Shown here piece after piece: positions 50,343-58,307 of a DNA stretch of 64,000 nt. Location: NCBI GenBank assembly GCA_020636535.1, contig JACJXT010000011.1, positions 806,001-870,000 on the forward strand. The letters are read 5' to 3'. The notes under the pieces were generated by a model. It was not told the origin of the DNA and did no database searches. It was given only the letters and a program-made list of their open reading frames with translations. Origin of the DNA: Chitinophagales bacterium (GTDB lineage Bacteria; Bacteroidota; Bacteroidia; Chitinophagales; JADIYW01). Position 1 is the first letter of the stretch. Every line of letters begins with the position of its first letter. The position numbers were made by a program, and so were the translations under genes.

Positions 50343-51218
50343 TTATAAAAGTGAGAATGGAACTGCTACAATTTTATTTTCGTTCATAGCAGGCACCCAT
50401 AATACTCTTTGTCTTTTATCTACATAAATATCTGATGGACCTGAAATATTGGTAGCGATATTGTTTTTTCTAACTTTTTTTCCATTTCTACGCATAGAAA
50501 TTATTTCACCATCATCTTCTGTTTTAGTAACCCAATCGGTATAGTAGATTTTACCTTTTGTAACAATACCATCGTTGATGCCACCATTTTTTAATGTTTT
50601 ATATTTTTTTCTAACTACACCAAATTTACCTACATTTCCTTGTTGGTCATCATCTCCAAAATTAGCAACAAATACTTTTCCTAATGGTCTACGAGAGATA
50701 CCATTAACACCTGTAAGTTGGTCGTTTTTAAGTTGTATTTCTTTCACTTTACCTTTGTTGTTTATTTTGTAAAAACCATCGTTTAGCGTAGCAGAAACAT
50801 ACATTCCGAATGGTGCTTTAGTGACATCATTTAAGTAAGACGCTCCTTCTTGAGCCAAATTTTCTTCAAATACTTTTTCTTTGGTTTTGATATCGAAGCC
50901 AACTACTTTATCGATATCGGCTACATATAAAACACCTCTTTTTACAAACATACCTTTAGGTGAATTTAAACCTGAGATGAATTTTTCTTCTATTACGGTA
51001 TTGTCTTTTCTAGATAATAAAGTAATGTATCCATCGCCATCTTTTGCTAATGGTTCTAGTTCTTGACCAGTGTTAGACACAAACAAATGTTTTTTGTATG
51101 CGATTACACTTTCTGGATGTTGGAAACCTTCGTAAACAGAAGTTTCATTGTTTTGTTTTGCTGAAATTGATGTTAGCATTGTTACAATTGACAGTGCTGT
51201 TAAGATCATTTTTTTCAT
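50343..51218 (-). CDS. Secreted SMP-30/NHL-like beta-propeller protein
   Basis: A 291-residue exported protein (MKKMILTALSIVTMLTSISA). Repeating strands such as HPESVIAYKKHLFVSNTG, SPKGMFVKRGVLYVADID, APFGMYVSATLNDGFYKI, GVNGISRRPLGKVFVANFG and GPSDIYVDKRQRVLWVPAM fit a six-bladed propeller like gluconolactonase/SMP-30 or NHL proteins. Acidic residues in VADID and VANFGDDD could hold a calcium ion. Enzyme or binding role unknown. The gene is monocistronic. Confidence 0.7.
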   Translation of the reverse strand: MKKMILTALSIVTMLTSISAKQNNETSVYEGFQHPESVIAYKKHLFVSNTGQELEPLAKDGDGYITLLSRKDNTVIEEKFISGLNSPKGMFVKRGVLYVADIDKVVGFDIKTKEKVFEENLAQEGASYLNDVTKAPFGMYVSATLNDGFYKINNKGKVKEIQLKNDQLTGVNGISRRPLGKVFVANFGDDDQQGNVGKFGVVRKKYKTLKNGGINDGIVTKGKIYYTDWVTKTEDDGEIISMRRNGKKVRKNNIATNISGPSDIYVDKRQRVLWVPAMNENKIVAVPFSLL

Positions 51219-51737
51219 TTTTAATAATTTTAATTGTTTATAAATAATTTGTTTTAATCACTTTGATACTGCAAATTTATAGTGCGTTTGCTTAAGTGCT
51301 GTTACACAACTTTAAGATGATTTTATAAGATTTTTATTTTGAAAAACTTTCCCGCAGATTACACGGATACTCGCAGAAATGATATTCATCTAAGTTATGT
51401 GTTAGCTATTTATTTTAAAAAATTTCCCGCAGACTACGCAGATAGTCGCAGAAATGATATCAATCTAAATTATGAGTTAACTATTTTTATATAATGATTC
51501 TATATATGGTTGCACTCATTTTATTTACTGCTGGAAAGACTTTTTATAAATCAATAAAGTATAAATATAATAAATGATACTGTTTTTGTTTTTTAATAGT
51601 TTCTGCAATTAATTCAGACTTATACGATATATAAATTAATGTATGTTTTATATTATAGGTAAGATAAATCAGTATTGTATAAAACAAGAAAAGTATTTTA
51701 ATGAAAAATTTAAAACTAAGAATATGAGTTACCTCAA
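51219..51737. other. Gene-free region with a 76-bp tandem duplication
   Basis: About 520 bp without a gene. The middle holds the tandem repeat described separately; the rest is AT-rich and featureless, and must contain the promoter of the propeller gene. Confidence 0.5.
51337..51488. repeat. 76-bp imperfect tandem repeat with CCCGCAGA...CGCAGA cores
   Basis: Two copies (51337-51412 and 51413-51488) share TTTCCCGCAGA, TCGCAGAAATGATAT and ATCTAA at the same spacing, about 80 percent alike by eye. Inside each copy CGCAGA and related CGGATA/CAGATA words recur every 10-13 bp, unlike the AT-rich surroundings. Confidence 0.75.
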
Positions 51738-51947
51738 TTATTGTCCATTAGACAATTTATAGGCGTTGTACCTATTTTGTAATGAGTGTAAATATTTTTC
51801 TAATTGTTGTGTATTCAATGTATCTGTATTATTCAAATCGTCTATAATTGGCATCTCGTTAATAGAATCATACAATTCAGGAAACTCTATTTTAATCTTT
51901 TCAATTAAATCAATAATTTCTTGATGTACTCTCAAATAATCTTTCAT
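51738..51947 (-). CDS. Small hypothetical protein
   Basis: A 69-residue soluble, mainly helical protein (YLRVHQEIIDLIEKIKIEFPELYDS, then TQQLEKYLHSLQNRYNAYK). No signal peptide or known domain. It stands alone in a gene-poor area; the frame has usual codon use for this genome, so it is probably real. Confidence 0.5.
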   Translation of the reverse strand: MKDYLRVHQEIIDLIEKIKIEFPELYDSINEMPIIDDLNNTDTLNTQQLEKYLHSLQNRYNAYKLSNGQ

Positions 51948-52119
51948 AATTAAGTAATTCTTTAAAAAAAATAGTTAGTTACTGCAAATATAATATGATG
52001 CTATGGTATTGGTTTTACATTTTAATAATCAAATTTTACACAATTTTTATGTTATTAAATTAATTATATGAATAATGGTTTGACTAGCTTATGTAAGTTT
52101 AGCTAAAAGTTTATATAAA

Positions 52120-52370
52120 AAGTTATGCCGCTACGCGGCATTTTTTAAACGATTTTTGCTTTTTCTAATAAGGTTAAACTGCTATGCAGTTTTGTATGGC
52201 ATCCTATTTTTAACTCAAATTATACCTTATTTATACCATGAGTTCCTCACATGGTCATTCATATTGAAGTATTTCATACTTTTATAGCCAAATAAGAAGT
52301 GCGTAGTACTTCAACTTTATTAGCAAAAGTTTTTTATTAGCAAAAGCGTTGCGTAGCTTCGCAAGATTAA
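52120..52370. repeat. Array of six short hairpins with mostly 3-nt loops
   Basis: In 250 bp: ATGCCGC-TAC-GCGGCAT (52125-52141), AAACTGC-TAT-GCAGTTT (52176-52192), ACCATGAG-TTC-CTCACATGGT (52235-52255, small bulge), AAGTAT-TTC-ATACTT (52267-52281), GAAGTGC-GTA-GTACTTC (52296-52312, one G-T) and TTGCG...CGCAA (52349-52364). Stems differ in sequence but share size and loop length. The first has a T-run and could end a transcript. The region codes for nothing visible. Confidence 0.65.
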
Positions 52371-52462
52371 ACTAATAGTTTTTTGACTTATTTTTTTCCT
52401 GCCGAAAGTTCTCGGATGCATAATTTAGGTTAAACTATTTTACAGTCATTAGATCTAAAAAA

Positions 52463-54256
52463 TTAAGCAGGCAAATAAATAGTAAAAGTAGCACCTTCAT
52501 TAGGTTTGCCTTCTGCAAAAATATATCCTTTATGATTGTCGATTATTTTTTTACATATTGCCAATCCTATACCTGTTCCAGAATAAGCTGTTTTATTATG
52601 TAATCTTTGAAATACAGTAAAAATTTTCTCTGCAAACTCATTTTCAAAACCAATGCCATTATCTGATAAAGTAATTTTGTGGAATGTTTTTTGATTTTTG
52701 TTTTGTACAAAATCTAATGTATCGGCATTTACAATTTCTGAAGCAATTTCAATGATAGGCTGTTTGTCTTTTTCTGTAAATTTAATGGAGTTGCCTATAA
52801 GATTATAAAACAATTGTTGCATTTGAAATGGAATGACATGAACTGTTGGCAAATCTGCAAAGTTTATAATTGCATTTTTTTCTTCTACTACTTGACTTAA
52901 ATCGCTTAGTGCTTGTTCTACGCTTGTTTCTAAACTTACTTCTTCGAAAGCTCTACTTGATTTGCTTATTCTAGAATACATTAATAAATCTTGAATAAGT
53001 GCTTGCATTCGTTGCGATGTTGTTTTTATTTTACTGAAATAATCTTTAGATTTTTCTGTGAGTTTATTTTCAGTATCTGCGTCAATTCTTGATATAAATA
53101 ATTGGATTTTTCTGAGTGGTTCTTGTAAATCGTGACTGGCTACATAATTAAAAGAAGATAGTTCGCTGTTTAATTTTAGTAAAGTATTATAACTTTCTTC
53201 TAAGTTGTTATTGGTGATGTATTGTATGGTAATATCTTGATTGGTACCTATGGCTGTTTTAGTACCATCTGCATTATTAAATATTCTATTGGTAACTTCT
53301 AGATATTTTTGTTTGCCTTGTTTAGTAGTAATTCTGGCAATAAATTGTATTGATTTTTCTTCTTCCAAAATTTTCATAAATTGCTCGTACACATATTCTT
53401 TATCGTCTGGATGAACTAATTCCATAAAGTTTTCTAATTTTGGTTCAAGCTCGTTTGGCTCTAATCCAAGCATTCTATAGTTATTATCAGAAGACATAAA
53501 TGTATTGGTGGTAATATTCCATTCCCAGTGACTTGTTTTAGATATTTCTTCTGCAAAGTAAAAAGCTCTTTGTGTTTTTTCTAGTTGTATATTTGCTTTA
53601 GTTAGTGTATTGTTGTCTTTTTTAATTTTTAAATAAGCCAATATAAAAACAAGTGTAGTATATAATATTAATGCTATAGAATAGTAAGGTAATCGTCGTT
53701 GTTCTTTTTCAAATTTTTCGCTTCTTTCTAAATATAAATTATTTTCATTATCTTCAAATCTATTGATAATATCATTTATTTCACTCATTAATAATTTGCT
53801 TTTTCTAAATTTCACTCTATAACTATCTGTAGCAAAAATATCATCATCTGAATTTTGAAAATCAGTTGCTCTATCGTTTAAATGACTAAGTCTTAAATTT
53901 ATTTTCTGTATTATAGTATCAATAAGTTTGCTTTGATCTGTATCATCAACAGTAAGTTTATCTAATATAAGTATTAGACTATCTATATCTACTTCTTTAC
54001 TTTTAAATATTACCAAATAATCTTCGTCTTTTGTCAATAAGTAACTTCGTTGTGCACTTTCAGCATCTTTTAAATTGTACATTAAATTATTTAGATCTAC
54101 TTTAATGTTGTATGAGTGTTGTAGCTTTTTTTGAGATTTTGAAACTTGATATAACTTAAAAAGGAATAATGAAAATAATAAAAATAATAATGATAAGCTT
54201 ATGTATAATAAATTTTCAACTAAAATTTTTTCAAGTTTTTCTATAAAATTTTTCAT
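52463..54256 (-). CDS. Membrane sensor histidine kinase (CHASE3-PAS-HisKA-HATPase)
   Basis: A 597-residue kinase. A first membrane helix (about 15-36), a CHASE3-like extracytoplasmic part with QRSYLLTKDEDYLVIFKS near 64, a second helix near 190-207, a PAS domain near 235-350 (SHWEWNITTNTF, LVHPDDKEYVYEQF), HisKA with the phospho-acceptor His in ASHDLQEPLRKIQ near 375, and an ATPase domain with N box NLIGNSIKF, DNGIGF and GTGIGLAICKKI. It is the last gene of an AraC-receiver-kinase operon, 31 bp after the receiver gene; the stand-alone receiver is the likely phosphate acceptor. Confidence 0.9.
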   Translation of the reverse strand: MKNFIEKLEKILVENLLYISLSLLFLLFSLFLFKLYQVSKSQKKLQHSYNIKVDLNNLMYNLKDAESAQRSYLLTKDEDYLVIFKSKEVDIDSLILILDKLTVDDTDQSKLIDTIIQKINLRLSHLNDRATDFQNSDDDIFATDSYRVKFRKSKLLMSEINDIINRFEDNENNLYLERSEKFEKEQRRLPYYSIALILYTTLVFILAYLKIKKDNNTLTKANIQLEKTQRAFYFAEEISKTSHWEWNITTNTFMSSDNNYRMLGLEPNELEPKLENFMELVHPDDKEYVYEQFMKILEEEKSIQFIARITTKQGKQKYLEVTNRIFNNADGTKTAIGTNQDITIQYITNNNLEESYNTLLKLNSELSSFNYVASHDLQEPLRKIQLFISRIDADTENKLTEKSKDYFSKIKTTSQRMQALIQDLLMYSRISKSSRAFEEVSLETSVEQALSDLSQVVEEKNAIINFADLPTVHVIPFQMQQLFYNLIGNSIKFTEKDKQPIIEIASEIVNADTLDFVQNKNQKTFHKITLSDNGIGFENEFAEKIFTVFQRLHNKTAYSGTGIGLAICKKIIDNHKGYIFAEGKPNEGATFTIYLPA

Positions 54257-54287
54257 TAGTACATTTTTCTTATCTTAAAATATAAGA

Positions 54288-54734
54288 CTAAATACTTAGC
54301 AAGAAGGTATCTTTATTTAATCCAGAAGTATGAAATTGCCAATTGGTACTCAATACTTCTCGCAATAACGATTTTAATTTACTAAAATCAGTTGGTTTAT
54401 TAATATATACATTTGCACCATGAACAAAAGTATTTTCAATATCAATTTCCGAAGCAGAAGTAGAATAGATAGCAATTACCAAATCTTTTAAATTTGCATT
54501 ATTGCGTATGTCTTCTAAGCATTCCATTCCATTTTTCTTAGGCATATTCAAATCTAAGAATATAATATGTGGCAATATTACATCTACTTGTGTTAAGTAA
54601 TTCATTAGTTCAACACCATCATTAAATAATTTTGTGATGGTATTCATTTTAATTTCGTCTATTGCATCAGAAAAAAATAGTCTATCATCTTCATCATCAT
54701 CTGCTAAAACTATTTGCATTGGTTTATTGGTCAT
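54288..54734 (-). CDS. Stand-alone receiver-domain response regulator
   Basis: A 148-residue single receiver domain: acidic cluster in VLADDDEDDRLFF, phospho-acceptor Asp in IIFLDLNMPKKNGMECL near residue 61, Ser/Thr in AIYSTSASE and Lys in YINKPTDF. No output domain. It resembles Rcp1-type regulators that pair with PAS-containing kinases. The position between AraC regulator (11 bp) and kinase (31 bp) suggests a phosphorelay unit. Confidence 0.9.
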   Translation of the reverse strand: MTNKPMQIVLADDDEDDRLFFSDAIDEIKMNTITKLFNDGVELMNYLTQVDVILPHIIFLDLNMPKKNGMECLEDIRNNANLKDLVIAIYSTSASEIDIENTFVHGANVYINKPTDFSKLKSLLREVLSTNWQFHTSGLNKDTFLLSI

Positions 54735-54745
54735 AATTTTTTGAT

Positions 54746-55303
54746 TTAAGTATTAATTCTTTTTTCTCTTCTTTTTTTAATTATTCTTTGAAAAGCAGAA
54801 GGCGTTATACCTGTCATTTTTTTAAACTGATTAGACAAATGTGCAACACTGCTATAATTTAATAAATAAGATATTTCTGTTAGTGTAACACTTTCGCTTG
54901 CCAATAACTGTTTGGCTCTTTCAATTTTTTGAATGATAATATAATTTTCTATAGATGTAAATGTTATTTCTGAAAACAAACTAGACAAATAACCATAGCT
55001 ATGATTTAGTTTTTCTGCTATATATACAGAAGTAGTAACATTTGGTGTAGCATCAGACCAAACCAACTCTACAATAATATCTTTTATTTTTTGAATCAAT
55101 ACAGATTTCTGATTATCTATAATTTCAATTCCATAAACAGATAGTGCATCTTTTATTGTATTCATTTCTGCATTCGTTAAATCTTTTTTGAAATCAATTT
55201 CATTAGGATTAACAATTACAAAATTTTTAGTTGTTTTTTCTAACTGTTCATTTAATATAGTTTTACATAAAAGCGACACATCATATTTTATATAGATATT
55301 CAT
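54746..55303 (-). CDS. AraC-family transcriptional regulator
   Basis: A 185-residue protein. The C-terminal 100 residues form the two helix-turn-helix motifs of AraC/XylS regulators (SYGYLSSLFSEITFTSIENYII, then TEISYLLNYSSVAHLSNQFKKMTGITPSAFQ). The N-terminal 80 residues (IYIKYDVSLLCKTILNEQLE...) have no known sensing domain; in this group they often bind the partner receiver or a small ligand. It is the first gene of the operon and diverges from a lipoprotein gene that it may control. Confidence 0.85.
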   Translation of the reverse strand: MNIYIKYDVSLLCKTILNEQLEKTTKNFVIVNPNEIDFKKDLTNAEMNTIKDALSVYGIEIIDNQKSVLIQKIKDIIVELVWSDATPNVTTSVYIAEKLNHSYGYLSSLFSEITFTSIENYIIIQKIERAKQLLASESVTLTEISYLLNYSSVAHLSNQFKKMTGITPSAFQRIIKKRREKRINT

Positions 55304-55452
55304 AGTATTAACTGTAGCATTTTAAATTATTGATATATACAAGTAAAGATAAGTGTTTTAAATAAAGTATACTCTCTTTTTTTAAACTTAATTATTTGTA
55401 GGCACTTGATGAACTATTTTAGAATCATGAAATTTTATAAGAGTTCATGAAA

Positions 55453-55469
55453 GTTGTGTAATGCACAAC
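55453..55469. promoter_or_regulatory. Inverted repeat GTTGTG-N5-CACAAC in the divergent region
   Basis: A perfect 6-bp inverted repeat with a 5-bp spacer, 14 bp upstream of the -7 box TAACTTTG (55484-55491) of the lipoprotein gene, where the -33 box should be. It lies between the araC-type gene and its divergent neighbour and is a candidate regulator site. Confidence 0.4.
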
Positions 55470-55483
55470 AATAGCTTCGTACA

Positions 55484-55491
55484 TAACTTTG
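55484..55491 (+). promoter_or_regulatory. -7 element of the coiled-coil lipoprotein gene
   Basis: TAACTTTG matches TAnnTTTG, 37 bp before the ATG at 55529. The normal -33 position has no TTTG, which fits an activator-dependent promoter. Confidence 0.45.
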
Positions 55492-55528
55492 TATCATAAA
55501 TTATTATTAAACATTAAATGAAAATGAT

Positions 55529-55984
55529 ATGAAAACACAACCAAAAAAACAAGGAATTTATTTAGTAACACTTATTGTATTAGCAGCAGTATGGTTTACT
55601 GTTAGTTGTAAGAATATGAATTCTGAAGACAAAAAAAGTATAGAAGTAACAGTTGCCTATCAAGATTCTCTTAGACAAGATTCTATCTTAAGAGCATCAA
55701 AAATAGAAACTTGGAATTCATTTAAAGCTTCTACAGAAGTTGTTTTAGCAAACAATCAAGAAAAAATTGATGAGTTGAGATTGAAAATTAAAAAATCTAA
55801 AACTCCAAACATTGATAAGCTAAGACAAAAGAAAATTGATGAGTTACAAGCAGAAAACCAAGCAATTAAGGAAAAGCTTGTAGCACTTGAAATCAAGAAA
55901 AATGATGTCTTGCTTGACACTGAAATAGATGCAATTAAGGCACAATTAAATTCAATAGAAGCTGAATTAGAAGAAATAAATTAA
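55529..55984 (+). CDS. Coiled-coil lipoprotein
   Basis: A 151-residue lipoprotein: signal KQGIYLVTLIVLAAVWFTVSC with the acceptor Cys27. The rest is almost entirely helical, with heptad-like LRLKIKKSK, IDELQAENQAIKEKL and IDAIKAQLNSIEAELEEI, so an extended periplasmic coiled coil. No known domain. It diverges from the AraC-receiver-kinase operon and is followed by a DUF5670 membrane peptide gene 40 bp on, a set-up that looks like an envelope stress response. Confidence 0.65.
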   Translation: MKTQPKKQGIYLVTLIVLAAVWFTVSCKNMNSEDKKSIEVTVAYQDSLRQDSILRASKIETWNSFKASTEVVLANNQEKIDELRLKIKKSKTPNIDKLRQKKIDELQAENQAIKEKLVALEIKKNDVLLDTEIDAIKAQLNSIEAELEEIN

Positions 55985-56024
55985 TAAAAATAAAATCATT
56001 ATTCACCAATTAAAATTAAATATC

Positions 56025-56180
56025 ATGGGAAACATTTTGTACATCATTGCCTTGTTATTAATTATTGCATGGGCAATCGGATTCTTAGGAATGCACGCTG
56101 GCGGGTTAATTCACATTTTACTAGTAATAGCAGTTATTGCTATATTACTTAGAATAATTCAAGGAAAAAGCCCTATTTAA
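56025..56180 (+). CDS. DUF5670 (lmo0937-like) small membrane protein
   Basis: A 51-residue protein: MGNILYIIALLLIIAWAIGFLG, then GGLIHILLVIAVIAILLRIIQG. Two membrane helices with the IAWAIGF...GGLIHILLVIAVI signature of the lmo0937 family, often annotated in stress-induced gene groups. It follows the coiled-coil lipoprotein at 40 bp and is closed by a strong terminator. Confidence 0.85.
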   Translation: MGNILYIIALLLIIAWAIGFLGMHAGGLIHILLVIAVIAILLRIIQGKSPI

Positions 56181-56209
56181 AAAATTATTTATTATCAACC
56201 TTTATTTGG

Positions 56210-56240
56210 CTCGTTGTTAAAATTTTAGCAACGAGTTTTT
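56210..56240 (+). terminator. Terminator of the lipoprotein-DUF5670 unit
   Basis: CTCGTTG (56210-56216) pairs with CAACGAG (56229-56235), with further A/T pairing inside, and is followed by TTTTTTT. It starts 30 bp after the DUF5670 stop. Confidence 0.8.
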
Positions 56241-56282
56241 TTATTTTTCAATAGATTTCTTTCATAATTCATGCACTTCAAA

Positions 56283-56363
56283 GCAGCGTCTTCTAAAAGA
56301 GACTCTGCGAAAGTATTTTTTACCTTTAAATTATCGCAGCGTCCTTTTACGAGAAACATCTGC
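56283..56363. repeat. Pair of GCAGCGTC...CTGC imperfect palindromes
   Basis: GCAGCGTCTTCTAAAAGAGA-CTCTGC (56283-56308) and GCAGCGTCCTTTTACGAGAA-CATCTGC (56336-56363) are two versions of one 26-28-bp partly palindromic unit, 53 bp apart and richer in G+C than the surroundings. Confidence 0.5.
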
Positions 56364-56403
56364 TACGAATAAATTAAAAAAGACTTATCAGTAACATCTA
56401 TTA

Positions 56404-56676
56404 TTATGAAAGAAGTCTAATGATTAAGTTATTAAAATTGGTATTGTCAATAATAATATGTGCTAGTTGTTCTGGCTGATTTAAATCTATATACATCGCA
56501 GATGCTTTGTGATATCGATTATTATATTTTTCTATAGCTTTATCAATTCCACCTAATAATGGAGCATCTCTCTGAATGCCACGATTTAAAGCAGTTTCAA
56601 AATCTGTTTTAAGATAAATGATTAAATCCCAATGTGGTTGATATATTGGTTTAAGTAAATAAGCACCATCTGTAAC
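56404..56676 (-). pseudogene. 3' remnant of a uridine-kinase-like P-loop protein
   Basis: Ninety codons on the minus strand read VTDGAYLLKP, then HWDLIIYLKTDFETALNRGIQRD and ending with YNNRYHKASAMYIDLNQPEQLAHIIIDN, the C-terminal pattern of uridine kinase-like proteins (DG...L.P, WD..I.L, RRYxxAxxxY, A..viDN). An in-frame TAA stands directly before the first Val, and no P-loop part is found upstream, so the front half is lost. Confidence 0.65.
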
Positions 56677-56798
56677 TTAGTGTCAATACTCATATGAAGT
56701 ATTTCTTTTCGATATAAAAAATAAAATATATGATATTAATTATTTTTTAACTATATAGGTAATGTACTGAAAAATACACAGTAGTCATACTACAAAAA

Positions 56799-58097
56799 CT
56801 ACTTCATGCCCATTTTCTGAAAGCGTTTCATCATTACTTTCATTTGGTCAAATTGTTTTACAAAAGCATTGATTTCTTGTATATTATTACCACTTCCTTT
56901 TGCAATGCGTTCTCTTCTTTTGCCATTTAAAATATCAGGATTGCCTCTTTCTTCTGGCGTCATAGAAAAAATAATAGATTCTATTTTTTTGAATGCATTA
57001 TCGTCTATGTCTATATCTTTAATTTGCTTGCCAACACCTGGAATCATACCTAACAAATCTTTGATATTTCCCATTTTTCTAATTTGGTTGATTTGTTGTA
57101 GGAAGTCGTTAAAGTCAAACTGACTCTTAGCAATTTTTTTAGATAGTCTGGCTGCTTCTTTTTCGTCGAATTGTTCTTGTGCTTTTTCAACAAAAGACAC
57201 AATATCACCCATACCTAAAATTCGCTGAGCCATTCTTTCTGGATAGAATACATCTAGTGTATCTAACTTTTCACCACGACTTACAAATTTTATAGGTTTG
57301 TTTACGGTGTATTTAATAGATAAAGCAGCACCACCTCTAGTATCACCATCTAATTTGGTTAATACTACACCATCAAAATTAATACGATCATTAAATGCTT
57401 TTGCTGTGTTTACAGCATCTTGACCAGTCATGGAATCGACTACAAACAAAGTCTCTGCTGGTTGCACTGCATTTTTTACATTGGCAATCTCAGTCATCAT
57501 CGCTTCATCAACAGCTAAACGACCAGCAGTATCTATAATAATTACGCTATATCCTTTTTGCTTAGCATAATTAATAGCATTTTGTGCAATCTCAACTGGA
57601 TTTTTATTTTCTATTTCAGCATAAACTTCTACACCTATTTGTTCGCCCAATACTTTTAATTGGTCAATAGCAGCAGGTCGATACACATCACCAGCAACTA
57701 ATAAAGGCGATTTTTTAATTTTTGTTTTTAGATAATTGGCTAACTTTCCAGAGAAAGTGGTTTTACCAGAACCTTGTAATCCAGAAATTAAAATAATAGC
57801 AGGATTTGGTTTTAGATTGATTTCGCTTACATTACCACCCATTAAAGTAGTAAGTTCATCACTTACAATTTTAACCATTTGTTGTCCTGGCGAAACTGAA
57901 GTTAATACACCAGCACCAATAGCTTTATCTTTAACAGTATCTGTAAATTCTTTTGCAATTTTATAATTAACATCGGCGTCAACTAAAGCTCTTCTAATTT
58001 CTTTTACGGTAGTAGCAATATTGAGTTCGGTAATTTTACCTTGTCCTTTAATATTCTTAAACGCACCTTCTAATCTGTCTTGTAAATTTTCAAACAT
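56799..58097 (-). CDS. ffh: Signal recognition particle protein
   Basis: A 432-residue SRP54 GTPase that brings ribosomes with signal sequences to the membrane. N domain (1-90), G domain with GLQGSGKTTFSGKLA near 108, DTAGRLAVDEAMM near 190 and TKLDGDTRGGAALS near 246, and a methionine-rich M domain at the end (MIPGVGKQI, GSGNNIQEINAFVKQFDQMKVMMKRF). Length is usual. A dispersed repeat lies upstream. Confidence 0.96.
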   Translation of the reverse strand: MFENLQDRLEGAFKNIKGQGKITELNIATTVKEIRRALVDADVNYKIAKEFTDTVKDKAIGAGVLTSVSPGQQMVKIVSDELTTLMGGNVSEINLKPNPAIILISGLQGSGKTTFSGKLANYLKTKIKKSPLLVAGDVYRPAAIDQLKVLGEQIGVEVYAEIENKNPVEIAQNAINYAKQKGYSVIIIDTAGRLAVDEAMMTEIANVKNAVQPAETLFVVDSMTGQDAVNTAKAFNDRINFDGVVLTKLDGDTRGGAALSIKYTVNKPIKFVSRGEKLDTLDVFYPERMAQRILGMGDIVSFVEKAQEQFDEKEAARLSKKIAKSQFDFNDFLQQINQIRKMGNIKDLLGMIPGVGKQIKDIDIDDNAFKKIESIIFSMTPEERGNPDILNGKRRERIAKGSGNNIQEINAFVKQFDQMKVMMKRFQKMGMK

Positions 58098-58137
58098 AAT
58101 TTAATTTTATATTCTTTAAACTCTTTCTGTATTTGAG

Positions 58138-58232
58138 CGTCATTCCAGAAAATTTCATAGTATAACGAAGAAATTTATCTGGAATCTGCTGTAAAAATCG
58201 TAAGAAAGATTCCCAATCAAGTTGAGAATGAC
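58138..58232. repeat. Dispersed intergenic repeat with inverted ends, copy at 58.2 kb
   Basis: A 95-bp element between gap and ffh beginning CGTCATTCCAG and ending GTTGAGAATGACG; the ends CGTCATTC/GAATGACG are inverted. Inside are TCTGGAATCTGCTGTAAAAA and AAAGATTCCCAATC, shared with the copy at 10734-10803. Repeats of the form GTCATTC...GGAATCT are common in Bacteroidota intergenic DNA. Confidence 0.6.
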
Positions 58233-58307
58233 GATTATTATTATTTTTTGCTTCTAAATCTAAATGCACAACAGATTTTATTTGCTTCTAAATCAAAGAA
58301 AAATATA

